Source of the DNA: an uncultured Clostridia bacterium
GTDB lineage: Bacteria; Bacillota; Clostridia; Christensenellales; Borkfalkiaceae
DNA: 14,258 bases
Assembly: GCA_947629225.1 (NCBI GenBank)
Contig: CANRCY010000019.1
Span: forward strand, 1-14,258
Direction: 5' to 3'
The position numbers were made by a program, and so were the translations under genes. The number at the start of each line of letters is the position of its first letter. Within the stretch, counting starts at the first letter, position 1. The notes below the pieces were generated by a model, which had not been told where the DNA came from, searched no databases, and saw nothing but the letters and a program-made list of their open reading frames with translations. Shown piece after piece: positions 1 through 6,470 of the stretch.

Positions 1-995
1 TCGCTGTTGAGGCCTCCCATGACACCCGCAAGGGCGACGGGACGCTCGCCGTCGCAGATGAGAAGGTTCTCGGGGTGGAGAGAAAATTCCTTCTCGTCGA
101 GGGTGACGATCTTCTCCCCCTCTTCGGCGCAACGGACGACGATCTTGTCGCCGTGCAGATATTTTCTGTCGAACGCGTGCATGGGCTGCCCGACTTCGAG
201 CAGGACATAGTTGGTGATATCGACGACGTTGTTCACCGAGCGCAGCCCCATGAGGGCGAGACGGCGGCGGAGCCACTGCGGGCTCTTGCCGATCTTTACC
301 CCCTTGACATAGCTCCCCCGATAGACGGGGCAGAGCTTGGGCTCTTTTACCTCGACGGGGATCGCCACGCTTGTGGGCTCGCTCTCGTAGGCAACGGAGA
401 GAGGCATGAGGTGCATTCCCGTCACCGCCGCGACCTCGCGCGCAAGCCCGTAGATGCTCTGGCAGTCGGGACGGTTCGCCGTGACCGCAATGTCGAAAAT
501 CCAGTCGTCGATGCCGACCACGGGGCGAATGTCCATGCCGAGCGGGGTATCTTTCTCGAGAATGAGAATGCCGTTGACTTCGGCTCCCTCATAAAAATCG
601 TCGCTTATGCCGAGCTCCTCGCCCGAACAGAACATGCCCTCGGAGACGACCCCGCGGAGCTTGCCCGTTTTGATCTTCTGCACCCCGCCCTCGTGCTTGA
701 CGGTCGCGCCGTCTAAGGCGACGGGGACGATCGCCCCTTCGAACACGTTCGTCGCCGCGGTGACGATCTGTTTCATGCCCTTCTCGCCGCAGTCCACTTG
801 GCAGACGGTGAGCCTGTCCGCATCGGGGTGCTTTCCGCACTTTACGATCTTTCCCGTGTAAACCCCCTCGACGTCCTTGCCGAGGTAGGTGAGTTCCTCC
901 ACTTCGAACCCGCAGGAAAAGAGCTTGTCTTTGAGCTCCTCGGCGGGCAGAGCGACGTTTACATATTCTTTTAACCAACTGTAAGGCAATAACAT
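1..995 (-). CDS. pheT: Phenylalanyl-tRNA synthetase beta subunit (N-terminal 331 residues, cut by the window edge)
   Basis: PheT is the large subunit of the cytoplasmic (alpha-beta)2 phenylalanyl-tRNA synthetase. It binds tRNA-Phe and edits misacylated Tyr-tRNA, while PheS holds the aminoacylation site. The frame is open from an ATG at 995 to the left edge. It begins MLLPYSWLKEYV, typical of PheT. Next comes the EMAP/OB-type tRNA-binding domain with HPDADRLTVCQVDCG (56-70), then TANRPDC (172-178) at the start of the B3/B4 editing region, NNVVDITNYVLLEVGQPMHAFD (255-276), and LLICDGERPVALAGVMGG (311-328). The B5 and later domains lie beyond the window. A G-rich Shine-Dalgarno sequence precedes the start, and only 14 bases separate it from the pheS stop, so the two subunits are co-transcribed and controlled by the upstream T-box. 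No other family fits these motifs. Confidence 0.96.
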   Translation of the reverse strand, partial: MLLPYSWLKEYVNVALPAEELKDKLFSCGFEVEELTYLGKDVEGVYTGKIVKCGKHPDADRLTVCQVDCGEKGMKQIVTAATNVFEGAIVPVALDGATVKHEGGVQKIKTGKLRGVVSEGMFCSGEELGISDDFYEGAEVNGILILEKDTPLGMDIRPVVGIDDWIFDIAVTANRPDCQSIYGLAREVAAVTGMHLMPLSVAYESEPTSVAIPVEVKEPKLCPVYRGSYVKGVKIGKSPQWLRRRLALMGLRSVNNVVDITNYVLLEVGQPMHAFDRKYLHGDKIVVRCAEEGEKIVTLDEKEFSLHPENLLICDGERPVALAGVMGGLNS

Positions 996-1009
996 TTTCT
1001 ATCCCCCCC

Positions 1010-2026
1010 TCAGTCCTTGAATTGTTCGAGAAAACGGACGTCGTTTTCCGTGAGCAACTTGATATTGTTGATGCCGTATTTGAGCATGGCGATGCGCTCG
1101 ATGCCCATGCCGAAGGCAAAGCCCGAATACACGTCGGGGTCTACGCCGCAGTTTTCGAGCACGCGGCGGTTGACCATGCCCGCGCCGAGCACCTCGATCC
1201 AGCCCGTTCCCTTGCAGAGCGCACAGCCCTTTCCCCCGCATGCCGTACAGCTCACGTCCACCTCGACGGAGGGCTCCGTAAACGGGAAATAGGAAGGGCG
1301 CAGGCGGGTCTTTGTCGTCTCCGCGAACATGGTGCGGGCAAATTCGTCGAGCATGCCTTGCAAATCGCACAGCGTGATGCCCTTATCCACGACGAGCCCT
1401 TCCATCTGGTGGAACATGGGAGAGTGGGTGGCGTCGTCGTCCGAGCGGAACACCCTGCCCGGCGAGAGAATTTTGATGGGCGGCTTCTTTTGCTCCATGA
1501 CGCGGATTTGCCCCGCGCTCGTCTGCGTGCGCAGAAGAAATTCTTCGGTGAGGTAGAAAGTATCCTGCATGTCCCGCGCGGGGTGATCGGCGGGCGTGTT
1601 GAGCGCGGTGAAATTGTAGTAGTCGTTCTCGATTTCGGGACCTTCGAAGACTTCGAATCCCATGCCCGAGAAGAGATCGATGAGCCTGTCCTTCACCCGC
1701 GTTACGGGGTGGAGCGCGCCCGCCTTCGTATGCCGCCCGGGCATCGTTACGTCGATCTGTTCGCCTTCGAGCTTTCTTTCGAGCTCTCTCTTTTTGAGCC
1801 GTTCCTCGATCGCGGCAAATTTTTCTTCGAGCGCTTCCCTGAGGGCGTTCACCTTTTTGCCGAATGCGGGGCGCGCCTCGGCGGCGAGCTCCTTCATGCC
1901 TTTGAGAAGAGCGGTCACCTTGCCCGTCCGCCCCAAAAACTTCATTTTGACTTCGTAGAGGGCGCGGCTGTCCTCTGCCGCTTCCGCCTCTTGCGTCGCC
2001 TCGTTCAATAATTCGATATCTTCCAT
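1010..2026 (-). CDS. pheS: Phenylalanyl-tRNA synthetase alpha subunit
   Basis: PheS is the catalytic subunit that activates phenylalanine and charges tRNA-Phe. The 338 residues are a normal length. An N-terminal coiled coil (about 1-90) is followed by the class II core. Motif 2 is around RVFRSDDDATHSPMFHQMEG (191-210) and motif 3 around GFAFGMGIERIAMLKYG (302-318). A four-cysteine insert (C260, C263, C268, C271, spaced CxxC-x4-CxxC) precedes GWIEVLGAGMV, as in Bacillus and clostridial PheS; it may bind zinc. I chose the ATG at 2026 because GGAGG lies four bases upstream. An in-frame upstream start (2062) would put the N-terminus inside the T-box terminator. The gene is the first of the pheST operon. 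One small oddity: the usual GMVHP is GMVNR here (284-287). Confidence 0.97.
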   Translation of the reverse strand: MEDIELLNEATQEAEAAEDSRALYEVKMKFLGRTGKVTALLKGMKELAAEARPAFGKKVNALREALEEKFAAIEERLKKRELERKLEGEQIDVTMPGRHTKAGALHPVTRVKDRLIDLFSGMGFEVFEGPEIENDYYNFTALNTPADHPARDMQDTFYLTEEFLLRTQTSAGQIRVMEQKKPPIKILSPGRVFRSDDDATHSPMFHQMEGLVVDKGITLCDLQGMLDEFARTMFAETTKTRLRPSYFPFTEPSVEVDVSCTACGGKGCALCKGTGWIEVLGAGMVNRRVLENCGVDPDVYSGFAFGMGIERIAMLKYGINNIKLLTENDVRFLEQFKD

Positions 2027-2293
2027 AATGCCTCCGTTTGACCCAAAATAAACGCCCTGCAAACCGTGAAACGGTCAACAGGGCGTGAAATTACGCGGTA
2101 CCACCTGTTTTTACGCGCAAAACGCGCGCCTCATTTTCCCTTGACGCGGGGAACGGCTCCTCTTGAAGTTCGGTTCGGAGGAGCGGCTCGCGGGGGAATA
2201 CCGCCGCCCCTTTCCCGAAAAACCTTTCAGCCGCGGGTTTTTCTCTCTGCAAAGAAAGTGATGGGCAACGTCTCTTCCGCTTCAAACGCCTGT
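2027..2293 (-). promoter_or_regulatory. T-box leader RNA, phenylalanine-specific, controlling pheST
   Basis: This leader senses uncharged tRNA-Phe and allows read-through into pheS. The T-box sequence AGGTGGTACCGCG lies at 2094-2106 on the minus strand. Its flank ACAGG (2104-2108) can pair with CCTGT (2078-2082) to form the antiterminator, which uses part of the 5' arm of the terminator at 2052-2086, so the two folds exclude each other. The Stem I region includes GCAGAGAG near 2243-2250. By alignment with known leaders, the specifier after CGAAC is the codon TTC at 2165-2167, a Phe codon, which agrees with the downstream genes. The transcript start near 2293 is inferred from the -10 box. Confidence 0.93.
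2043..2086 (-). terminator. T-box-controlled intrinsic terminator upstream of pheS
   Basis: On the minus strand, ACGCCCTG (2079-2086) pairs perfectly with CAGGGCGT (2052-2059). An inner ACCGT/ACGGT pair (2071-2075 with 2063-2067) extends the hairpin, and TTTATTTT follows. The 5' arm overlaps the antiterminator 3' strand. It ends about 20 bases before the pheS start. Confidence 0.92.
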
Positions 2294-2299
2294 AAGCAT

Positions 2300-2328
2300 A
2301 TTATAGGAGTTTTTTGCCGCGATGTCAA
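2300..2328 (-). promoter_or_regulatory. Sigma-A promoter of pheST
   Basis: Read on the minus strand, the -35 box is TTGACA (2323-2328) and the -10 box is TATAAT (2300-2305), with exactly 17 bases between them. Both hexamers match consensus perfectly. The promoter sits 12 bases after the mreB-like stop codon. No hairpin terminator separates them, so some read-through from the upstream operon into the T-box leader is possible. Confidence 0.93.
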
Positions 2329-2340
2329 ACGATTTTCGCG

Positions 2341-3327
2341 TCAATCCATTCTGATCCGTCTGAGCAGTGCGGCGTTGCCGATCGCCCTTCCGCCGCCGAG
2401 CACCACGGACATCTGCGGGTCGCCCGAGAGGTGTGCGTCCATTTGCAGTTTATCGGCAACATAATCGGCAAGCCCCGCGAGAGAGGCGACTCCGCCCGAG
2501 AGATAGACCCCGTTTTTGCCGACTGCCGCGGAGACTTCCGCGGGCAATTTTTTGAGCACGAGTTCGGCGTATTCGACGATCTTGTCGATGTAAATGCGCA
2601 CGGGGAATTCGATGTCCGCCGAGGAGACGGAGACGGAACGGGGCTTCCCCGTCGTGATGTCCCGTCCGTTGATGATCGTGGACTGATTGTCGTCTTCGAT
2701 GAGGCTCCCCACCGTGTTTTTGAGTTTTTCGCTCGTGAGCGAGCCGATCTTCAAATTGAACTGATCGGCGATATGGTCGATGATGTGAATATCCATATTG
2801 TTCCCGCCGACGTTCATCGAGATGCCCGCGATGATCCCGTCGAGGGAGAAGGTCGCGATCGAGGTCACGCCCGCGCCGATGTCGATGGCGAACACGGGGT
2901 TGCTCTCGCTCAACGGAACGTCCTGCCCGAGGGCGCTCAAAAAGGGCGCTTCGGCAAAGCTCACGCGGGAAATCCCCGCGTTTTTCGCAACACGGTATAT
3001 CTTTTCGCGCGATTCCGCCTTATACCCGCACGGCACGCAAAAGACGGCTTCGACAGACAGAGACCGCCCTGCGGCTTTCTTCATAAAGTATTCGAGGAGC
3101 GCCGACGCGAGCGGCTCGGAGACGATCTCGCCCTCGTAAACGGGGAAACAGACGTCCGTGAGGTCGGCAGTCTTCCCGAGCAGACGCTTGGCGTCGTTGC
3201 CGTAGGCGCGGATCTCGCCCGTATCCTTTTGCACGGTGACGCAGGTCGCTTCGGCGAGCACGATGCCGCTGCCGAGACGGTAGATCTTCGTGACGGACGT
3301 TCCGAAATCGATTGCAAGTTTCAACAT
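2341..3327 (-). CDS. mreB: MreB/Mbl-family actin-like protein, divergent
   Basis: MreB proteins are membrane-associated actin homologues that guide elongasome peptidoglycan synthesis. The 328 residues match the family from end to end: phosphate-1 loop AIDFGTSVTKIY (5-16), CVPCGYKAESRE (97-108), phosphate-2 loop AIDIGAGVTSIATFS (147-161), GRDITTGKPR (221-230) and adenosine motif YLSGGVASLAGL (275-286). It is unusual at active-site positions. The family EEP motif reads E126-A127-P128, and the GGGTTE of phosphate-2 reads GAGVTS, so the residues aligned with T. maritima MreB E131 and T158 are Ala and Val. It also lacks an N-terminal extension ahead of the first strand. The start codon overlaps the end of maf by seven bases and has an AAGGAAG ribosome binding site. 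The Maf-MreB neighbourhood is classical in Firmicutes. It may be a paralogue rather than the main MreB. Confidence 0.88.
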   Translation of the reverse strand: MLKLAIDFGTSVTKIYRLGSGIVLAEATCVTVQKDTGEIRAYGNDAKRLLGKTADLTDVCFPVYEGEIVSEPLASALLEYFMKKAAGRSLSVEAVFCVPCGYKAESREKIYRVAKNAGISRVSFAEAPFLSALGQDVPLSESNPVFAIDIGAGVTSIATFSLDGIIAGISMNVGGNNMDIHIIDHIADQFNLKIGSLTSEKLKNTVGSLIEDDNQSTIINGRDITTGKPRSVSVSSADIEFPVRIYIDKIVEYAELVLKKLPAEVSAAVGKNGVYLSGGVASLAGLADYVADKLQMDAHLSGDPQMSVVLGGGRAIGNAALLRRIRMD

Positions 3328-3872
3328 AAATGTACTTCCTTCAAAAACTTCTCCACCGTCTCCATGGGGAGACCGATGACATTGGTATAACTTCCCGTAT
3401 AACGTTCGGCAAGGGCGCCGTCCTGTATGCCGTATGCCCCCGCCTTATCGAGCGGCGACCCGCCCGCAACATATTGTTCGATAAATTCCTCGCTCAGGGG
3501 GAAGAAGGTGACTTTCGTCTCGGCGACTTCCCTGAGAAAGACCCCCTGCCCGACCAGACAGACCCCCGTGAACACGGAGTGCGTCCTTCCGCTCAAAAGG
3601 CGGAGCATACGCTTTGCGTCCGCTCCGTCCTTGGGTTTTCCCAAAATTTCGCCGCCGTAACAGACGACGGTATCCGCGCCGAGCACATATGCCGCGGGAT
3701 AGCGCAGAAAAACTTCCTTCGCCTTGCCCTCCGCGAATGACAGCGCCAAGTCCCGTGCGGAGAGCCCCTCCGCGACCTCTTCGAACTGCGGGGAGACGAC
3801 CTCAAAGGGAACGCCGAGCTCCCCGAGCAGTTCGCGCCTGCGGGGAGAATTGCTCGCCAAGATCAGGCGCAT
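3321..3872 (-). CDS. maf: Maf-family nucleoside triphosphate pyrophosphatase
   Basis: Maf proteins hydrolyse dTTP/UTP or modified nucleotides to monophosphate and pyrophosphate, a cytoplasmic house-cleaning role; in Bacillus Maf is also linked to septum formation. The 183 residues are a full-length domain: substrate loop SNSPRRRELL (7-16), LGADTVV (64-70) with the catalytic Asp at 67, ILGKPKD (76-82), KAGAYGIQDGA (143-153) and GSYTNVIGLPME (160-171). The AGAYGIQ form resembles the dTTP/UTP-type (YhdE-like) subfamily. I took the ATG at 3872, which shares one base with the ppx stop (TGATG). A GTG three bases earlier is the alternative. Its 3' end overlaps the mreB-like start, so the three genes are probably translationally coupled. 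Confidence 0.94.
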   Translation of the reverse strand: MRLILASNSPRRRELLGELGVPFEVVSPQFEEVAEGLSARDLALSFAEGKAKEVFLRYPAAYVLGADTVVCYGGEILGKPKDGADAKRMLRLLSGRTHSVFTGVCLVGQGVFLREVAETKVTFFPLSEEFIEQYVAGGSPLDKAGAYGIQDGALAERYTGSYTNVIGLPMETVEKFLKEVHLC

Positions 3873-5386
3873 CACAGAATTTCCAGATTTTTCTTGAACG
3901 TGCGCTTGAATTCGGGATTGGCTTTCGCCGCCTGCGCAAGTTCGAGGGAAGCGTCGCCCGCGAGTTCGGTCTTCATGATGACGGAATCGCCCAAAACGTC
4001 GCAGTTGACCCCCGTCACCATGCCGAGCCCGCTCCTGTCGAGGCTCTCCGCAATGCGCAGGAGCACGCCGAGTTTCCGCACGATGTCGAGATCGTCTTCG
4101 GAGACGATGTCTTTATAGCGCGCCCAATCGGCAGGAAGAAGGTCCTCCTTCCGATGGCACCCCGCGACGAACGCCGCGAGCACGATCTCGCGGTGGGTCA
4201 CGCCGTAGATCGCCGAATTGAGGATCATGTAACGGCTGTGCTTTTGGTTATTGTAATAGCGCACGCAGAGCCCGCAGTCGTGCAGGCTCGCCGCGATTTT
4301 GAGCACTTTGAGATAGACGCGCGGGAACTTGTGCAAGACCCGAAGCTGTTTGAAGAGCTGGATGGCGAGATGGACCACATGCTCCACATGCTTCTCGTCG
4401 CAGTGATAATATTTCACAAGGGTGTTGAGCGAGTAGCCGAGCACGTCGGACAGCGGACGCTCCTCGGTAAGGGGGAGAGCCTGGTTGAACATGATCCCTT
4501 CGCGCAGACCGCAACCGCTGATCTGGAAAGAATCGATATGCAAAAAGTCGGTAAACGCCTTGATGATGGCAAGCGCGGCGGGCATGATGTCCGCACGGGC
4601 GGGAGAGAGCCCGCGGATGCGTTTGCGCTTTTCCACGTCGAGAACGCGCACCATTTCGTAAACGGAGCGGAAATCCTCCACCGCGAACGTATAGTTGTGC
4701 ACGATGTTCAACGGATATTTGCGCACCATGCGGTTCATCTTGTACAGGTTACGGAAAGAGCCCCCGACGCCGATCATCTGCACGTCGGGATCGACCTCCG
4801 CGAGCCATTCGATCTTTTTGAACTGTTCGGTGAAGAACTCTTCGATCTTCGCCGTCTGCTCCTCGGGAGAGACCCCGTCCTCCGAAAAGAGGTCGGTCAA
4901 GGTCACCGCGCCGAAGGGGAGGGTGATGTGCTGCAACACGCAACGGCGGTTGTAGTAGACGATCTTCGTGCTCCCGCCGCCGATCTCGAGAATGATGCCC
5001 TTCGGCACGTCCATCGAGTTGATGACGCCGCGGTAAACGAGGGTCGCCTCCTCCTCTTCGGAGAGCACGACCATTCTGAGCCCGCAGGTCGCCTGTATTT
5101 CATCGAGGAAGGAGCGCTGGTTTTTGGCACGACGGACTGCCGCCGTCGCCACGGCGATGATGCGCTCTACGCCCGACGCCTCGCAGAGGCGTTTGAACAT
5201 GCGGAGCGTCTTGATCGTCTCCGCCACGCGCTGCGGCTTCAAAAAGCCGTCCCGATCCATATCCTGCCCCAAACGGACGCTCTCTTTGAGCTCGTCCTCG
5301 ACCATAAAATACCCCTCCGCAAAGAGGTTTACGATAACGAGACGCGCGGAGTTGGAGCCTAAGTCGATAATCCCAATTTTACTCAT
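3872..5386 (-). CDS. ppx: Ppx/GppA family exopolyphosphatase or pppGpp phosphatase with C-terminal HD domain
   Basis: This family removes terminal phosphate from polyphosphate or from pppGpp and belongs to the actin/Hsp70 ATPase superfamily. The 504 residues have the long two-part architecture. The N-terminal phosphatase domain (about 1-300) carries IGIIDLGSNSARLVI (4-18), LSEEEEATLVYRGV (108-121), ILEIGGGSTKIVYY (132-145), GVGGSFRNL (206-214) and SPARADIMPAAL (261-272). The HD-type helical domain (about 310-504) carries H333/H336, SLHDCG (367-372) and KHSRYMI (382-388). I chose the ATG at 5386 because AAGGACAAGGGC sits just upstream and the protein then starts like relatives; an earlier in-frame start at 5437 lacks support. 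It is the first gene of the ppx-maf-mreB transcript. Polyphosphate versus pppGpp preference cannot be told from sequence; no ppk is in view. Confidence 0.92.
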   Translation of the reverse strand: MSKIGIIDLGSNSARLVIVNLFAEGYFMVEDELKESVRLGQDMDRDGFLKPQRVAETIKTLRMFKRLCEASGVERIIAVATAAVRRAKNQRSFLDEIQATCGLRMVVLSEEEEATLVYRGVINSMDVPKGIILEIGGGSTKIVYYNRRCVLQHITLPFGAVTLTDLFSEDGVSPEEQTAKIEEFFTEQFKKIEWLAEVDPDVQMIGVGGSFRNLYKMNRMVRKYPLNIVHNYTFAVEDFRSVYEMVRVLDVEKRKRIRGLSPARADIMPAALAIIKAFTDFLHIDSFQISGCGLREGIMFNQALPLTEERPLSDVLGYSLNTLVKYYHCDEKHVEHVVHLAIQLFKQLRVLHKFPRVYLKVLKIAASLHDCGLCVRYYNNQKHSRYMILNSAIYGVTHREIVLAAFVAGCHRKEDLLPADWARYKDIVSEDDLDIVRKLGVLLRIAESLDRSGLGMVTGVNCDVLGDSVIMKTELAGDASLELAQAAKANPEFKRTFKKNLEIL

Positions 5387-5476
5387 ATGCCCTTGTCCTT
5401 TTTTTCCTGTGAGTTGGTAGGACTTTTTCACGAGCAAACGAACACAACATTTTTGCCCATTTTATTTTATGTTGAT

Positions 5477-5505
5477 ATTTTAGCACAGGATTCGGGGTTT
5501 GTCCA
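5477..5505 (-). promoter_or_regulatory. Sigma-A promoter of the ppx-maf-mreB cluster
   Basis: Read on the minus strand, the -35 box is TGGACA (5500-5505) and the -10 box is TAAAAT (5477-5482), separated by 17 bases. A TG one base upstream of the -10 box makes it an extended -10. The untranslated leader would be about 85 bases, and I see no riboswitch in it. Confidence 0.8.
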
Positions 5506-5513
5506 TACCCTTT

Positions 5514-5557
5514 TTGAAAATTTTTTGCGTTTTCGATAATTTTTTTCAAATTTTCAA
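5514..5557 (-). repeat. AT-rich inverted repeat at the end of the TauE-like pair, possible weak terminator
   Basis: TTGAAAATTT (5514-5523) is a perfect 10-base inverted copy of AAATTTTCAA (5548-5557), with a 24-base A/T-rich loop. It overlaps the stop of the upstream membrane gene and precedes the ppx promoter. The stem is A/T-rich, and on the minus strand it is followed by AAAGGG, not a T-run. Termination is therefore uncertain. Confidence 0.35.
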
Positions 5558-5922
5558 TCTTTTCCGCGGAGCGCCGAAACGATCTGGAAAAAGGAGAGCG
5601 CGACCAGGAGAAAGCCGAACCCCTTCCGCAGGACCGCCGCGGGCAGAGCGGACGCGCAGAGGGCGCCGAGCGCCGAAAAAAGGAGCGCGGGAAGCACGAG
5701 GAACCAGAGCCCCCGCCGTTCGAGAAGCCCGTTTTTGCGGTGTTCCCTCAGCGCGATGAGGGACATCGGCAGAAAGGAAAGCAGGTTTACGCCCTGCGCC
5801 GCCGCCTGCGGAACGCCGAGAAAGAGGGTGAGCATGGGGATCAAGAGGGTCCCTCCCCCCATTCCCATGCCGCCGAACACGCCGCCCGCGAGCCCGCACA
5901 GAAAAAAGAGATAGAACGACAT
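5554..5922 (-). CDS. TauE/SafE-family membrane permease, second half-length protein
   Basis: TauE/SafE proteins are membrane carriers linked to export of sulfite, sulfoacetate or other small anions; the substrate here is unknown. The 122 residues are about half the usual 240-260. A glycine-rich signature, AGGVFGGMGMGGGTLLIPML (12-31), opens the protein and matches the first-repeat motif of the family. Hydrophobic stretches at about 2-36, 42-58, 71-95 and 97-117 suggest three to four membrane helices. The ATG follows the stop of the preceding half-protein with no gap (TGA then ATG), so translation is probably coupled and the pair may form one two-subunit carrier. There is no obvious ribosome binding site apart from sequence inside the upstream gene. 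Confidence 0.82.
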   Translation of the reverse strand: MSFYLFFLCGLAGGVFGGMGMGGGTLLIPMLTLFLGVPQAAAQGVNLLSFLPMSLIALREHRKNGLLERRGLWFLVLPALLFSALGALCASALPAAVLRKGFGFLLVALSFFQIVSALRGKD

Positions 5923-6279
5923 TCAGAAGAGCATTCTCCATCCCGCCGCGAGCATGAGCGCGGCGAACAAGAGGGAGACGGCGCGCACGGGCAGCAGGTT
6001 GAGCAGTTTCGCCCCGATATACCCGCCCGCCGCCACGCCGAGCGCGACGGGCAGAAGCACGGGCAGCGGGACCGAACCCGTGAGCAGGTACACCGCCCCG
6101 CTCACGGCGGAAGCGGGCAGAATGACCCCGATCGCCGTGGCGTGCGCCTTGCGCGTTCCGAGCCCGCCCGCGCGGAGAACGGGCACGGCGAGCATTCCCC
6201 CGCCGCCGCCCAAAATCCCGTTGACCGCGCCGATCAGCGCGCCGCCCCCTATTCTCTTGACATGATCCGCCTTTCCCAT
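5923..6279 (-). CDS. TauE/SafE-family membrane permease, first half-length protein
   Basis: This is the upstream partner of the half-length TauE/SafE pair. The 118 residues have a short basic N-terminus (MGKADHVKR), then the family glycine signature GAVNGILGGGGGMLAVPVL (17-35). Hydrophobic segments follow at about 46-67, 70-92 and 98-116, three to four helices in all. The start at 6279 was chosen because the conserved part begins right after it and AAGGAG lies about 12 bases upstream, a slightly long spacing. A TTG at 6321 would add 14 basic residues with no family support. It is divergent from the large surface-protein gene. Both halves carry their own glycine signature, so each corresponds to one repeat of a full-length TauE, not to a random break in one gene. 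Confidence 0.8.
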   Translation of the reverse strand: MGKADHVKRIGGGALIGAVNGILGGGGGMLAVPVLRAGGLGTRKAHATAIGVILPASAVSGAVYLLTGSVPLPVLLPVALGVAAGGYIGAKLLNLLPVRAVSLLFAALMLAAGWRMLF

Positions 6280-6361
6280 ACGCGAACGCCTCTCCTTTCC
6301 ATTTAGAATGCGGTATTTCAAAATTTTTTCTCATTTTTTCTGCGATTGCCCGCGGAATTGC

Positions 6362-6390
6362 TTGCTTTGAGAAAAATTTTACGATACAAT
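6362..6390 (+). promoter_or_regulatory. Probable sigma-A promoter of the large surface-protein gene
   Basis: TTGCTT (6362-6367) and TACAAT (6385-6390) are spaced by 17 bases. This would start a leader of about 75 bases before the ATG at 6471. It lies in the 191-base divergent gap (6280-6470). I find no convincing promoter for the minus-strand TauE pair in the same gap. Confidence 0.7.
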
Positions 6391-6470
6391 AGAGGCATAT
6401 TGCTAAGAATGGATGCGGGCGCGTGCGCGGAATGTTACGGACCGTCCCCAATAAAAACAAAAGGTGTTTT

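Noticed and set aside
3614..5362. Plus-strand open frame of 582 codons opposite ppx and maf
   Set aside because: The minus strand carries recognised full-length family proteins. The plus frame is Arg/His/Glu-rich filler with no recognisable domain.
5514..5557. Strong intrinsic terminator after the TauE-like pair
   Set aside because: The inverted repeat is A/T-rich with a 24-base loop and no T-run after it on the minus strand, so it is listed only as a weak repeat.
6280..6361. Minus-strand promoter for the TauE-like pair
   Set aside because: Candidate hexamers such as TAAAAT lack a -35 box at proper spacing, so the evidence is too thin to annotate.
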